From Flemingiibacterium sp964430755 (GTDB taxonomy: Bacteria; Bacillota; Clostridia; Oscillospirales; CAG-272), in the NCBI GenBank assembly GCA_964430755.1, contig CAYSFT010000002.1, positions 1 to 64,000 on the forward strand: 64,000 bases of DNA. Direction: 5' to 3'. Shown piece after piece: positions 9,603 to 18,334 of the stretch. A program made the position numbers and the translations under genes. Below the pieces are notes generated by a model. It was not told the DNA's origin. It made no database searches and saw only the letters and a program-made list of their open reading frames with translations. Every line of letters begins with the position of its first letter. The stretch's first letter is position 1.

Positions 9603-9631
9603 ATTATAACAGTAAATGAGATATAAATCAA
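9603..9631 (-). promoter_or_regulatory. Promoter of the subtilase operon
   Basis: On the minus strand TTGATT (9626-9631), 17-bp spacer, TATAAT (9603-9608), about 45 bp upstream of the ATG. Confidence 0.7.
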
Positions 9632-9703
9632 GTGTGATTTTATTGTAAATTTATGTATAGGTATTAATAATTGTTATATTACCGAGAAATTTGCAAATTT
9701 TAC

Positions 9704-9732
9704 TTGACTTTAATCTTGGGAATTGTTATAAT
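9704..9732 (+). promoter_or_regulatory. Promoter of the alpha-galactosidase gene
   Basis: TTGACT (9704-9709), 17-bp spacer, TATAAT (9727-9732), then ribosome site CAGGGAG before the ATG at 9771. Confidence 0.78.
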
Positions 9733-9770
9733 ATTGCATTGAAGAAACGTCTTGATACAGGGAGAAAAAT

Positions 9771-11996
9771 ATGTCTATTATCTATAATGAACAGCTTAAT
9801 GTTTTTAAACTTGATACACCGAATTCGACTTATGCTTTTAAGATAAGCCCGACGGGATTTTTACTGCATCTTTACTATGGCGCATATGTGCCCGATGTTG
9901 ATCTTGATTACCTGCGCCAACACATAAGAGCATCAACGACGAGTCCGCTTACCGCTCATGCGGATATTGAAGGCGAGCTGAGGCTTGACACGGCAAGACT
10001 CGAATATCCTGCTGAGGGTGCCGGTGATATGCGTATTTCCGCACTTTCCATCCGCGGCGAAAACGGCTGTAATGCAACGGATATCCGCTATAAATCACAC
10101 AAAATATACAAAGGCAAGCCCGCCATCAAGGGACTTCCTGCAACCTATGTTAACAACGAAGATGAGGCAGATACGCTTGAGGTTGTCTGCACAGACTGTC
10201 TTACAGGTGCCGAGGTCACGCTCGTTTACACCGCATTCAACAATCTTGATGCGATAACGAGAAGTGTATGTGTAAAGAACACATCCGACAAGGCATTTGA
10301 CATTGAGCGTATACACTCGACAACTGTTGATCTTCCCGATATGGATTTTGAAATGCTCCATCTTCAGGGACGCTGGGCAAAGGAAAGAACGCTCGTTAAA
10401 CGTAAGCTCGAATTCGGTCTGCAGGGCATACATTCAAAGCGTGGCACATCCAGTCATCATAACAATCCTTTTGTCGCGCTTGCACGTGACGGTTACACCG
10501 AGGAAAGCGGCGAGGTTTACGGCTTCTCGCTCGTTTATTCGAGTAACTTTGCCGTCGAGATCGAGGTTGACTTCTTACGTACTTCGCGTGTACTCATGGG
10601 TATAAACCCCGAAACCTTCGGCTGGCATCTTGAACCCGGCGAGGAATTCTGCTCTCCCGAGGTCGTTATGGTGTATTCAAACGGCGGCGTCGGTGCGATG
10701 AGCCGTACATATCACAAGCTTTACCGTTACAATCTCTGCCGCGGCGAATGGAAGACGGCAAAGCGTCCGATCATCATCAATAACTGGGAAGCTACATATT
10801 TTGAATTCAACGACGACAAGCTCGTTGATATCGCAAAGGAAGCGGCAAAGCTCGGAATTGAGATGCTCGTTATGGATGACGGTTGGTTTGGTACACGAAA
10901 CATTGACAACTGCTCGCTCGGTGACTGGTATGTTAACGAAAACAAGCTTCGCGGCGGTATCAAACCGCTCGTTGACCGCGTTAACGCTGTGGGACTCAAG
11001 TTCGGTATTTGGTTTGAGCCGGAGATGATCTCGCCGAACAGTGACCTTTACCGTGAACATCCCGATTGGTGCCTTAAGGTTGAGGGCAGAGAAATGTCTA
11101 TCGGTCGCTGCCAATATGTGCTTGATATGACAAGACAGGACGTTCGCGACAATATATTCGAGCAGATGTGCAAGGTGCTCGGCAGCGCAAATATTGAGTA
11201 TGTAAAATGGGACTTTAACCGTAATCTCACAGAGGTTGGCAGTGCGCTTCTTCCTCCCGAAAGACAAAAGGAAGTTTTCCACCGTTACGTGCTCGGCGTA
11301 TATGAGCTGATGGAGCGTCTTATTAACAAGTTCCCGCATCTGCTTCTCGAAAACTGTGCAGGCGGCGGCGGACGTTTCGATCCCGGTATGCTCTATTATA
11401 GTCCGCAGATCTGGACGAGCGACGACACGGATGCGATGGAGCGTCTTGAGATACAGTACGGCACGTCTATCGTGTATCCTCCGTCGGCAATGAGCGCACA
11501 CGTTTCCGCTTCGCCGAACCATCAGACGGGCAGAGAAACTCCGTTTAAGACACGCGGAGACGTTGCAATGTCAGGCTCGTTCGGTTATGAGCTTGATTTA
11601 ACGAAGCTGACCGACGAGGAGCGTGCGCTTGTACGTGAGCAGGTTGCGGCTTATCACAAGTATTATGACGTTATTCAGAACGGTGATTATTACCGTCTCA
11701 TCAATCCCACCGAAAGCAAGGGCACAATGATATCGGCATCCGCATGGGAATCGGTTTCGCAAGACAAGAACGAGGTGCTTTTGACGTATGTTGTGATTCG
11801 CACAGCGGTTGCGGTTTCGCGTTATATCCGTCTGCGCGGACTTGATCCCGAGAAGATATACGTTGACACAGAAACGGGACGTGAATATTCGGGTGCGCTT
11901 CTTATGAACGCAGGACTCAATCTCGGAATCGCCGGTGCAAACGGTGGTAAGTGGAGTGACGGCGAGAGCCGCGTATGGCATTTTATCGCTAAATAA
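9771..11996 (+). CDS. Alpha-galactosidase, GH36
   Basis: 741 residues, the full length of the tetrameric bacterial GH36 alpha-galactosidases. The N-terminal beta-sandwich (1-330) is followed by the catalytic barrel with DDGWFG, GIWFEPEM and KWDFNR, in which D481 is the nucleophile. Next come ENCAGGGGRFD and SDDTDA, which holds the acid/base Asp (551-552), then a C-terminal beta domain. No signal peptide is present, so it acts in the cytoplasm on imported raffinose-family or melibiose-type galactosides. It is monocistronic, and no transporter lies beside it. The AraC genes downstream face the opposite way and are not obviously linked. Confidence 0.95.
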   Translation: MSIIYNEQLNVFKLDTPNSTYAFKISPTGFLLHLYYGAYVPDVDLDYLRQHIRASTTSPLTAHADIEGELRLDTARLEYPAEGAGDMRISALSIRGENGCNATDIRYKSHKIYKGKPAIKGLPATYVNNEDEADTLEVVCTDCLTGAEVTLVYTAFNNLDAITRSVCVKNTSDKAFDIERIHSTTVDLPDMDFEMLHLQGRWAKERTLVKRKLEFGLQGIHSKRGTSSHHNNPFVALARDGYTEESGEVYGFSLVYSSNFAVEIEVDFLRTSRVLMGINPETFGWHLEPGEEFCSPEVVMVYSNGGVGAMSRTYHKLYRYNLCRGEWKTAKRPIIINNWEATYFEFNDDKLVDIAKEAAKLGIEMLVMDDGWFGTRNIDNCSLGDWYVNENKLRGGIKPLVDRVNAVGLKFGIWFEPEMISPNSDLYREHPDWCLKVEGREMSIGRCQYVLDMTRQDVRDNIFEQMCKVLGSANIEYVKWDFNRNLTEVGSALLPPERQKEVFHRYVLGVYELMERLINKFPHLLLENCAGGGGRFDPGMLYYSPQIWTSDDTDAMERLEIQYGTSIVYPPSAMSAHVSASPNHQTGRETPFKTRGDVAMSGSFGYELDLTKLTDEERALVREQVAAYHKYYDVIQNGDYYRLINPTESKGTMISASAWESVSQDKNEVLLTYVVIRTAVAVSRYIRLRGLDPEKIYVDTETGREYSGALLMNAGLNLGIAGANGGKWSDGESRVWHFIAK

Positions 11997-12003
11997 AAAA
12001 CAG

Positions 12004-12038
12004 GCTGTATGTATCGCTTTTGGTACATACAGCTTTTT
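12004..12038 (+). terminator. Intrinsic terminator of the alpha-galactosidase gene
   Basis: Perfect 10-bp stem GCTGTATGTA / TACATACAGC (12004-12013 and 12024-12033) followed by TTTTT. Confidence 0.9.
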
Positions 12039-12093
12039 GGTTGTTTATGCATGAATTATAGGTTTAGTGGCGAATTAGCAGAGTGCTCTGTAT

Positions 12094-12236
12094 GCCTCCC
12101 TCTGTGAGGGAGGTGGCACGGCGAAGTCGTGACGGAAGGAGTCCGTGCTTAAATTAAATAACTATTAGGTTAGTTGATCGTTTACGAGTACCCCCTCAGT
12201 CGCCTACACGGCGACAGCTCCCTCACGGAGGGAGCC
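12094..12236. repeat. Palindromic intergenic repeat, copy A (two facing modules)
   Basis: Two related modules in opposite orientation: one starting GCCTCCCTC (12094) with GTGGCACGGC and GTGACGG, the other ending GAGGGAGCC (12236). Terminal and internal inverted repeats give strong stem-loops, and no protein is encoded. Related copies lie at 32035 and 48076, so this is a dispersed, MITE-like element of this genome. It fills most of the gap between the alpha-galactosidase gene and coaX. Confidence 0.75.
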
Positions 12237-12268
12237 TCAAATGAGCGGAGAGCGCGTTGCTGAACTTT

Positions 12269-13048
12269 TTAATGTTTCTTTCCTCGCAGATTCTTCCGAT
12301 AAATCTCGGCAAGCCCGAGCAGAAGCATCGCGTCATCACAGACGATATCACGTTTGCAAAGGGATGTTACAGCCGCGGCACTTTTACCCGATGCAATGAC
12401 GTTTGCACTCATGCCAAGCTCATTTTCGATACGCTCGATCATACCGTCCACCATTGCGGCACTACCGAAAATACAGCCGCTTTGCATACTTTCAAGCGTG
12501 TTTGTGCCGATACATTTTTTCGGTGTGGCTTGCGCAAAATGGGGAAGTAAGCTTGCGCCGCTGCTGAGTGCTTCGGCAGAGAGGGAAACTCCCGGCGCTA
12601 TTGCACAGCCGACGAATGAACCGTTTTTGTCAAGCACGGAGAAGGTTGTCGCCGTACCGAAATCGACAAGTATCATCGGCGGCTGATATTTTTGCAGCGC
12701 TCCGACAGCGGATGCAACGAGGTCTGCGCCGAGCTGTGTCGGGTCATCGGTCAGGATATTGAGACCTGTTTTTGTGCCGACACCGAGTATGTGCCCACGT
12801 ATACCGATGACCGCTTCGAGTGCGGCACGTACAGTCTCAGTCAGGGCAGGCACAACAGATGCACCAATAGCACCGTCAAGGAGGTCGGTCCTTATTTTGT
12901 GAAGCTCCATGAGTCCGCTGAAAATGCAGGCGTATTCGTCCGAGGTGCGCTTTATATCGGCAGAAACGCGGACGGTATCGACAAGCACGCCGTCCTCGAT
13001 AAATCCGAGTGTTATTTCGTCGTTTGCGATGTTATATGTAAGAATCAT
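12269..13048 (-). CDS. coaX: Type III pantothenate kinase-like protein (CoaX) with degenerate phosphate-1 motif
   Basis: 259 residues, the normal CoaX length. This ASKHA-fold enzyme phosphorylates pantothenate in the first step of coenzyme A synthesis. The second phosphate motif VDFGTATTF (about 128-136) and the GAD motif of the catalytic Asp (LGADLVAS) are present. The N-terminal motif, normally DxGNT, reads NIAND: Asp6, Gly8 and Thr10 are Asn, Ala and Asp, and the Arg of GADR is Leu. The start overlaps the stop of the upstream ECF gene in an ATGA, so the two are translationally coupled. Reduced or altered activity is possible. Confidence 0.82.
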   Translation of the reverse strand: MILTYNIANDEITLGFIEDGVLVDTVRVSADIKRTSDEYACIFSGLMELHKIRTDLLDGAIGASVVPALTETVRAALEAVIGIRGHILGVGTKTGLNILTDDPTQLGADLVASAVGALQKYQPPMILVDFGTATTFSVLDKNGSFVGCAIAPGVSLSAEALSSGASLLPHFAQATPKKCIGTNTLESMQSGCIFGSAAMVDGMIERIENELGMSANVIASGKSAAAVTSLCKRDIVCDDAMLLLGLAEIYRKNLRGKKH

Positions 13049-13659
13049 TGCTTCTTTAATTTTGTGTTGTAGTAATCAACAACACGTGTGACAACCGTTC
13101 CGAGCGCAACATTAACGATAAGCTCAACGCAGAAATTGATGCCAATCCACGAGAGGAAAAGCACGCCGAGAGGGGACTGATCACCTGTTGCAAAGCCGGC
13201 CAGGAAGCCGTAAAATATCGTAATAATACCAAGCGCAAAGATTGCTGTGTTTACGATTGGAGCTGTCACGCTCGCGGTGTAAGCTGCTGCCGCGGGAGAA
13301 TTTTTGTCGATGGACTTATAAACGAGCCCTGCTGCTGCACCTGCGGCTGTACCCTTTAAGAGACAAAGGATTGTTGTTCCGATGGCGCTGTACTCCATCA
13401 TCATGTTAATGAAGCCGCCATCCTGTCCCATAAGTCCCGTAATATAGACGACCGCACTGAAAACAAAGCCTAAAAATGCGCCGCACTTCCATCCGTAAAT
13501 AGCCGCGCCGACGATTATCGGGGTGAGTGCGAGGGTAATTGAAAAAGGTCCGAATTTTATAAATGTACAGACAATCTGGATGGCGATAACCACAGCCGTC
13601 AAAATTGCATACATAGACATTCTTCGGATCTTTTCGTGAGAGTTTTTGCGATTATTCAT
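13045..13659 (-). CDS. ECF transporter S component, probably for pantothenate
   Basis: 204 residues with about six transmembrane helices and an N-terminal MSMYAILTAVVIAIQ helix typical of ECF S subunits, the substrate-binding membrane part of energy-coupling-factor vitamin importers. The shared ECF A/A'/T module is not in the window, as usual for group II systems. ATGA overlap with coaX suggests pantothenate or a related coenzyme A precursor as substrate (a PanT-like role), inferred from context. The ribosome site GGAGG fixes the ATG, and a consensus promoter lies about 90 bp upstream. Confidence 0.85.
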   Translation of the reverse strand: MNNRKNSHEKIRRMSMYAILTAVVIAIQIVCTFIKFGPFSITLALTPIIVGAAIYGWKCGAFLGFVFSAVVYITGLMGQDGGFINMMMEYSAIGTTILCLLKGTAAGAAAGLVYKSIDKNSPAAAAYTASVTAPIVNTAIFALGIITIFYGFLAGFATGDQSPLGVLFLSWIGINFCVELIVNVALGTVVTRVVDYYNTKLKKQ

Positions 13660-13743
13660 AATTTCCTCCTGCTGCCGTTCACGCTTGGCATGATACAGCG
13701 CAAAAAATTATTTCCGAGAGAAAAAGACTCGTCGGATGCTTAA

Positions 13744-13772
13744 ATTATAGCACCGTACCGAGCCTTTGTCAA
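13744..13772 (-). promoter_or_regulatory. Promoter of the ECF-coaX operon
   Basis: Minus strand TTGACA (13767-13772), 17-bp spacer, TATAAT (13744-13749), a perfect consensus. The leader of about 75 nt shows no structure that I recognise. Confidence 0.88.
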
Positions 13773-13823
13773 GGTGTGTTTTGCACAAATTTATTCGGTT
13801 TTAATATATTGATTGAAAGATGA

Positions 13824-14729
13824 TCACACAACATCATCCGTCGGCGGATGACCGAAAAAGCTTTTGTATGCTATGTAAAATCCGCTGTATGAATTGTAGC
13901 CGACCATAGTAGCTATTTCTTCGAGCTGATATTTTTTGCATTTGATCAGTATGCTCGCAACCGTCATGCGCTCCTTGACAACGAGATCCTTGAAGCTCTC
14001 GCCCATTATTTCACGCACGATCTCACTTGTACGCCGCTCTGACAAAAATAGCTTTTTCGAAAGAGAGTGAAGTCCGTCTTTTTTGTTAAAGAAATCTTTG
14101 ATGTGATTTTCGATGATAACCTTTCGTCTGTCGTGAAGCTCACTCGTTTGCATTGGTGACATATTTGCATCAGTCGGAGCATCACTTTCAAGAAGCTTAT
14201 TCAGCGTATAAAGCACGGCATTAATCAAGGTGTTTGAAATTTGTGCTTGCTTCAAGCTGTTGTTTCCCTCTATCAGCTCTTTTAATTGAAGCATTGTGTC
14301 TGTAATTTTCGGATTTCTGAAGACTATCGGTAACCTGTTTGCGTTGAGGATAGCGCGCAGCTTGCTGTATGAATCTTCGCCGTTTTTTAAGAGTGTCCCG
14401 GGCTCTATTTCAACAGCAAAAACCACTTTGCTTGCATTATTTGAAATACGGCAGTGATATACTCCCGACGGAATCAGACAAAAATCCCCTTCGTTAAGGA
14501 TGAGATCGGGCTTTTTTCTATCGAATATGAGAGTGTTGCTTCCGCTGAAAATATAGTGGAATTCCTCATAATGATGCGCGTGTACCTCGGGGTAATCTGT
14601 TTTCTCGTTTTGAATTATAGGGATATTGTGCGAATGAATGCGTAATGTGATATTGTCACTGCAGAAATTGATGTCAGCTGAAACCGGGTTCTTTCTTTGT
14701 AAGTGGTTGATGCAGACATTGCTTTGCAT
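13824..14729 (-). CDS. AraC-family regulator, paralog 1
   Basis: 301 residues: an N-terminal cupin-type sensor (about 25-130, with PEVHAHHYEEFHYIF, EGDFCLIPSGVYHC) and a C-terminal double helix-turn-helix AraC domain (about 200-300). ATG 14729 is chosen because AAAGGAG lies 9 nt upstream; an upstream GTG-type extension lacks a ribosome site. The last third is almost identical to the next gene, whereas the sensor halves differ, so the two regulators should bind the same DNA sites in response to different ligands. No regulated operon adjoins. Confidence 0.85.
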   Translation of the reverse strand: MQSNVCINHLQRKNPVSADINFCSDNITLRIHSHNIPIIQNEKTDYPEVHAHHYEEFHYIFSGSNTLIFDRKKPDLILNEGDFCLIPSGVYHCRISNNASKVVFAVEIEPGTLLKNGEDSYSKLRAILNANRLPIVFRNPKITDTMLQLKELIEGNNSLKQAQISNTLINAVLYTLNKLLESDAPTDANMSPMQTSELHDRRKVIIENHIKDFFNKKDGLHSLSKKLFLSERRTSEIVREIMGESFKDLVVKERMTVASILIKCKKYQLEEIATMVGYNSYSGFYIAYKSFFGHPPTDDVV

Positions 14730-14825
14730 GCGGTGTTTCTCCTTTCCAACGAAATTTTGTGAATATATTCGGCGCTTGTATAACCGCCATTCGAAAAAAG
14801 GACGCATTTGTCTCCGCTAAGTAAT

Positions 14826-15713
14826 CTAAAGAACACATTCCACATCATCCGTCGGCGGATGACCGAAGAAACTTTTGTATGCCATGTAAAATCCGCTGTA
14901 CGAATTATAGCCGACCATAGTGGCTATTTCCTCGAGCTGATATTTTTTACACTTTATCAGTATGCTTGCAACCGTCATGCGCTCCTTGACAACGAGATCC
15001 TTGAAGCTCTCGCCCATTATTTCACGCACGATCTCACTTGTACGCCGCTCTGACAAATATAACTTTGCTGCAAGAGTGCGAAGTCCGTCTTTGCTGTTGA
15101 AAAAATCGTCGATGTGATTTTCGATGATAAGTCTGCGCTTGTCGATTAGCTCATTCGTAGACTTGACAGATATATCCGCATCAGTCGGAACGGCGCTTTC
15201 ACAGAGCTTATTCAGTGAATAGAGCACGGCATTCATCAAAATTATTGCAATTTGCGTTTCTTTAAAGCTTTGATTTCCCTCATTCAGATTTTTGAATTGG
15301 AGCATTGTATCAGTGATGTTCGGATCTCTGAAAACTATCGGGAGTCCGTTTGCATCAAGGAGCGCACGCAGCTTGTTGTATGGTTCGCTGCTGTTCTTTT
15401 TTTCGGATTTTCCCGGCTGTATTTCAAGGGCGAAAATCACTTTGCTGACCTCGTCCGAAAGACGGCAGTGATATACTCCCGCAGGGACAAGACAAAAATC
15501 GCCTTCGTTCAGGATGACATCCGGCTTGTGTCCCTCAAGCATAAGAGTGGTGCTGCCGCTGAAAATATAGTGAATTTCATCATAGTGATGAGCGTGTACT
15601 TCCGGATAATCCACTCGCTCGTTTTGAGATATTTCAAGCTCGAACGAATGAATACGAAAAAAGATATTATCCCGATAAGACATAAATTCAGACGAGAAAT
15701 GATTCTTTTTCAT
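14826..15713 (-). CDS. AraC-family regulator, paralog 2
   Basis: About 295 residues if started at ATG 15713, with the same cupin-plus-AraC layout as paralog 1 (PEVHAHHYDEIHYIF; DNA-binding end nearly identical). The start is uncertain: 15713 has no ribosome site, and a longer reading begins at TTG 15809. The AAAGGA site homologous to that of paralog 1 leads instead to a GTG in another frame that stops after 19 codons, suggesting a small indel in the 5' end. It is preceded by a good promoter and is upstream of paralog 1 in the same direction. Confidence 0.78.
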   Translation of the reverse strand: MKKNHFSSEFMSYRDNIFFRIHSFELEISQNERVDYPEVHAHHYDEIHYIFSGSTTLMLEGHKPDVILNEGDFCLVPAGVYHCRLSDEVSKVIFALEIQPGKSEKKNSSEPYNKLRALLDANGLPIVFRDPNITDTMLQFKNLNEGNQSFKETQIAIILMNAVLYSLNKLCESAVPTDADISVKSTNELIDKRRLIIENHIDDFFNSKDGLRTLAAKLYLSERRTSEIVREIMGESFKDLVVKERMTVASILIKCKKYQLEEIATMVGYNSYSGFYMAYKSFFGHPPTDDVECVL

Positions 15714-15895
15714 CGAATTGGCGGTACTGCGCGCATTTGCTTCGCACTGTACTTTTCCTTTCTCTCGAAATTTTGGGAATACATTCGGTGCTCTTTGACA
15801 GTCATTCAAAAAAAAGAAATATTTTCTTCTTTTAAGTAGGTCAAAAATGCGTTTGCAAGATTTTTATACTTTTTTACATAAGAAGTGTCAGCCTA

Positions 15896-15925
15896 ATTAT
15901 ATCACAATATATCCTGCTTTGTCAA
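15896..15925 (-). promoter_or_regulatory. Promoter of the AraC pair
   Basis: Minus strand TTGACA (15920-15925), 18-bp spacer, TATAAT (15896-15901). Confidence 0.75.
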
Positions 15926-16137
15926 GTGATTTTCCCAAACTAAGAAAATACACTTTTTTGTTTTACAAGAATTTCATATCATTCAAAAATATGAAGAAAA
16001 TTCAACTTGTGTTTTAATTTATGGGCGAATAAACCTTTTTGACGGCGATTTTTTATAAATGTGGATTTTCATTTTAAGGCGAGTTTCAGAGCTTACGAAA
16101 AATACGCAAAAAAATGAGGATTTATCTGTGTTTTCGG
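15926..16137. other. AT-rich divergent intergenic region
   Basis: Non-coding sequence between the divergent promoters of the AraC pair and the yicC operon. I see no gene, no strong hairpin and no recognisable RNA here. Confidence 0.5.
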
Positions 16138-16166
16138 TTGACAAATCGTTTAAAATAAGGTATAAT
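16138..16166 (+). promoter_or_regulatory. Promoter of the yicC-spoVM operon
   Basis: TTGACA (16138-16143), 17-bp spacer, TATAAT (16161-16166), a perfect consensus that would drive the long housekeeping operon. Confidence 0.9.
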
Positions 16167-16206
16167 AAATATATATGCCCTTATTTATTGAAAGGAAAAC
16201 ATAACT

Positions 16207-17100
16207 ATGATACGGAGTATGACAGCCTTCGGCAGAGCAACCTCGCTCGGCGCGTCGAACGGCAAAAATATCACAGTTGAATTAAAAAGCGTAAACAATC
16301 GCTATCTCGACTGTTCGGTTAAAATTTCGAGAATATACAGCTTCCTTGAGGACAGAATCCGCCAGTACGTGCAGCAGAGCGGTATCTCGCGCGGAAAGCT
16401 TGATGTATATGTCGGCGTTGAGGTGGTCGAAAATGTCGGTATGACGGTTGACATTGACCGTGCTCTTGCCAAGAGTTACATTGATGCGCTTTATGCACTT
16501 CGCGATGAATTTGGACTTAAGGATGACATTTCGGTAATGAGCGTTGCGCAGAACCGTGACATCTTTAACATCACAAAGCCTGATGAGGATGCGGAGCGTG
16601 ACTGGCTGACGATACAGCCCGTACTTGATGAGGCAATTGCGGCGTTTATACGTGTACGCGAGGCAGAGGGCGAACGTCTTAAGGCGGATATACTTGAAAA
16701 GCTTGAGAAGATAGAATCGCTTGTGGCAAAAATCAAGGAATATTCCGAGGAAGACATTTCCTCATACAAAACCAAATTCGAAGCTCGTCTCAAAACGATA
16801 CTTGCGGAGAATGACATAGAGCTCAACCCGAATATGGTGCTCACCGAGTGTGCCATTTACGCTGACCGTGTTGCAATCGACGAGGAGCTGGTAAGGCTCG
16901 GCTGTCACTTTGCGGCGATGCGTGAGATCCTCACATCAAATGAGCCGGTTGGACGCAAGCTTGACTTCCTCATGCAGGAGATGAACCGTGAAACCAATAC
17001 CATCGGTTCAAAAGCAAGCAATGTTGATATTGCCGCGATTGTTGTTGAGGTTAAGAGTGAGCTTGAAAAGATACGCGAGCAGATACAGAATATCGAGTAA
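16207..17100 (+). CDS. yicC: YicC/YloC-family endoribonuclease
   Basis: 297 residues, the full family length. The N-terminal MIRSMTAFGRA and the C-terminal block GRKLDFLMQEMNRETNTIGSK-type signature define YicC-like proteins. They are cytoplasmic, metal-dependent endoribonucleases linked to RNA turnover and, in Bacillus (yloC), adjoin remA and gmk as here. It is the first gene of the operon. The ribosome site AAAGGA precedes the ATG. Confidence 0.93.
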   Translation: MIRSMTAFGRATSLGASNGKNITVELKSVNNRYLDCSVKISRIYSFLEDRIRQYVQQSGISRGKLDVYVGVEVVENVGMTVDIDRALAKSYIDALYALRDEFGLKDDISVMSVAQNRDIFNITKPDEDAERDWLTIQPVLDEAIAAFIRVREAEGERLKADILEKLEKIESLVAKIKEYSEEDISSYKTKFEARLKTILAENDIELNPNMVLTECAIYADRVAIDEELVRLGCHFAAMREILTSNEPVGRKLDFLMQEMNRETNTIGSKASNVDIAAIVVEVKSELEKIREQIQNIE

Positions 17101-17114
17101 AGGGGTGGATTACC

Positions 17115-17396
17115 ATGAAATTTATCAATATCGGATTCGGAAACATGGTTGCCGCTGAGCGAGTTGTTGCGGTGGTCAGCCCCGACAGTGCGCCGATCAA
17201 GCGTCTTATTCAGGATGCAAAGGACAGCGGACGTGCCATTGACGTCACCTGCGGCAAGCGTACGCGTGCTGTTATTATAACAGACAGTGAACACGTAATT
17301 TTATCGGCTTTCCAATCGGAAACCATCTCAAACCGTCTGTCTGACCGTGACGAGGGTGAGGACGATGAGGAGCCCGAGGAGACAGGTGAGGGGTGA
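17115..17396 (+). CDS. remA: RemA/DUF370 regulatory protein
   Basis: 93 residues. MKFINIGFGNMV and DATCGKRTRA-like sequence mark RemA (DUF370), a small ring-forming DNA-binding protein that activates biofilm matrix genes in Bacillus. The acidic C-terminal tail (EGEDDEEPEE) is longer than in Bacillus. It lies between yicC and gmk, the conserved Firmicutes order, and overlaps gmk by four bases. Confidence 0.93.
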   Translation: MKFINIGFGNMVAAERVVAVVSPDSAPIKRLIQDAKDSGRAIDVTCGKRTRAVIITDSEHVILSAFQSETISNRLSDRDEGEDDEEPEETGEG

Positions 17397-18022
17397 CTAT
17401 GGAGAACATGAAAAAAGGTTTGTTGCTTGTTATATCGGGTCCGTCCGGAAGCGGAAAGGGTACGCTTATCAAACGGCTTTTAGAGATTGATGACAGTTTT
17501 GTTTACTCTGTTTCTGCAACAACACGTGCGCCGCGTATAGGCGAGCGAAACGGTGTCAACTATTATTTCATCGACCGCGAGGATTTTGAAGCGCGCATTG
17601 CCGACGGAATGATGCTCGAGCACGCGGAGTACTGCGGTAATTATTACGGTACGCCAAAAAAAGAGGTTAACGAAAGCCTTGCGGCAGGACACAATGTCAT
17701 TCTGGAGATCGAGGTTGCAGGCGCAATGCAGATCAAAGAAAAGTGTCCCGAGGCGGTACTGATCATGATAACGCCGCCCGATTTCAAAACGCTTGAAGCA
17801 AGACTCAGAGGTCGCGGTGACAATGTTACCGAGGATGTTATCAGACGCCGACTTGAAACGGCAAAGGTTGAGCTTTTGAGGCTTCCGGAATATGATTACA
17901 TCGTTATAAACGGCGATAATATGATTGATGATGCCGTACATAGGATCATGGACATAGTTTTCGCAGAAAAAAGCCGCGTATCGAGAGCGGACGAATTTAC
18001 AAAGAAATTTTTCGCCGAATAA
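17393..18022 (+). CDS. gmk: Guanylate kinase
   Basis: About 205-209 residues. P-loop GPSGSGKGT, then STTRAPR-type GMP-binding and GVNYYF blocks and the RLRGRGDNVTEDVIRRR lid. It converts GMP to GDP with ATP in the cytoplasm. The listed start is the GTG in a GTGA overlap with remA. ATG at 17399 or 17408 is also possible, since the family usually begins a few residues before KGLLLVISGPSG. Confidence 0.95.
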   Translation: MTMENMKKGLLLVISGPSGSGKGTLIKRLLEIDDSFVYSVSATTRAPRIGERNGVNYYFIDREDFEARIADGMMLEHAEYCGNYYGTPKKEVNESLAAGHNVILEIEVAGAMQIKEKCPEAVLIMITPPDFKTLEARLRGRGDNVTEDVIRRRLETAKVELLRLPEYDYIVINGDNMIDDAVHRIMDIVFAEKSRVSRADEFTKKFFAE

Positions 18023-18049
18023 TAACGGCATAAAGAAAGAGGTATTATT

Positions 18050-18334
18050 ATGATTTATCCTTCAGTTGAAGAACTCAGTAAGAACGGCAAATTCAACCGC
18101 TATATGCTTTGCATTGCAACCGCAAAATGTGCAAGACTCGTTACAGATGAGTATGTCCGTCAGCGCGAGCAGGCAGAAAAGCTTATTGCAAACAAGGAGA
18201 CAGACAAATCTCTGGCTTCGATGATCAAGCGCGAGATCCGCGATGAAAAGGCGGTTAAAAATGCTCTCAACCGTATTCATCAGGGCGAATATGTCATCAA
18301 CGAGGACAGCATCAACTTAAAGGGACAGAACTGA
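18050..18334 (+). CDS. rpoZ: RNA polymerase omega subunit
   Basis: 94 residues. The N-terminal MIYPSVEEL and the CIATAKCAR helix match RpoZ, the small subunit that stabilises beta' in RNA polymerase. It follows gmk as in other Firmicutes. Its stop overlaps the priA start by one base. Confidence 0.9.
   Translation: MIYPSVEELSKNGKFNRYMLCIATAKCARLVTDEYVRQREQAEKLIANKETDKSLASMIKREIRDEKAVKNALNRIHQGEYVINEDSINLKGQN

Noticed and set aside
10677..11522. Long minus-strand open frame inside the alpha-galactosidase gene
   Set aside because: Antisense shadow of conserved GH36 codons, Arg/His/Cys-rich and without a ribosome site.
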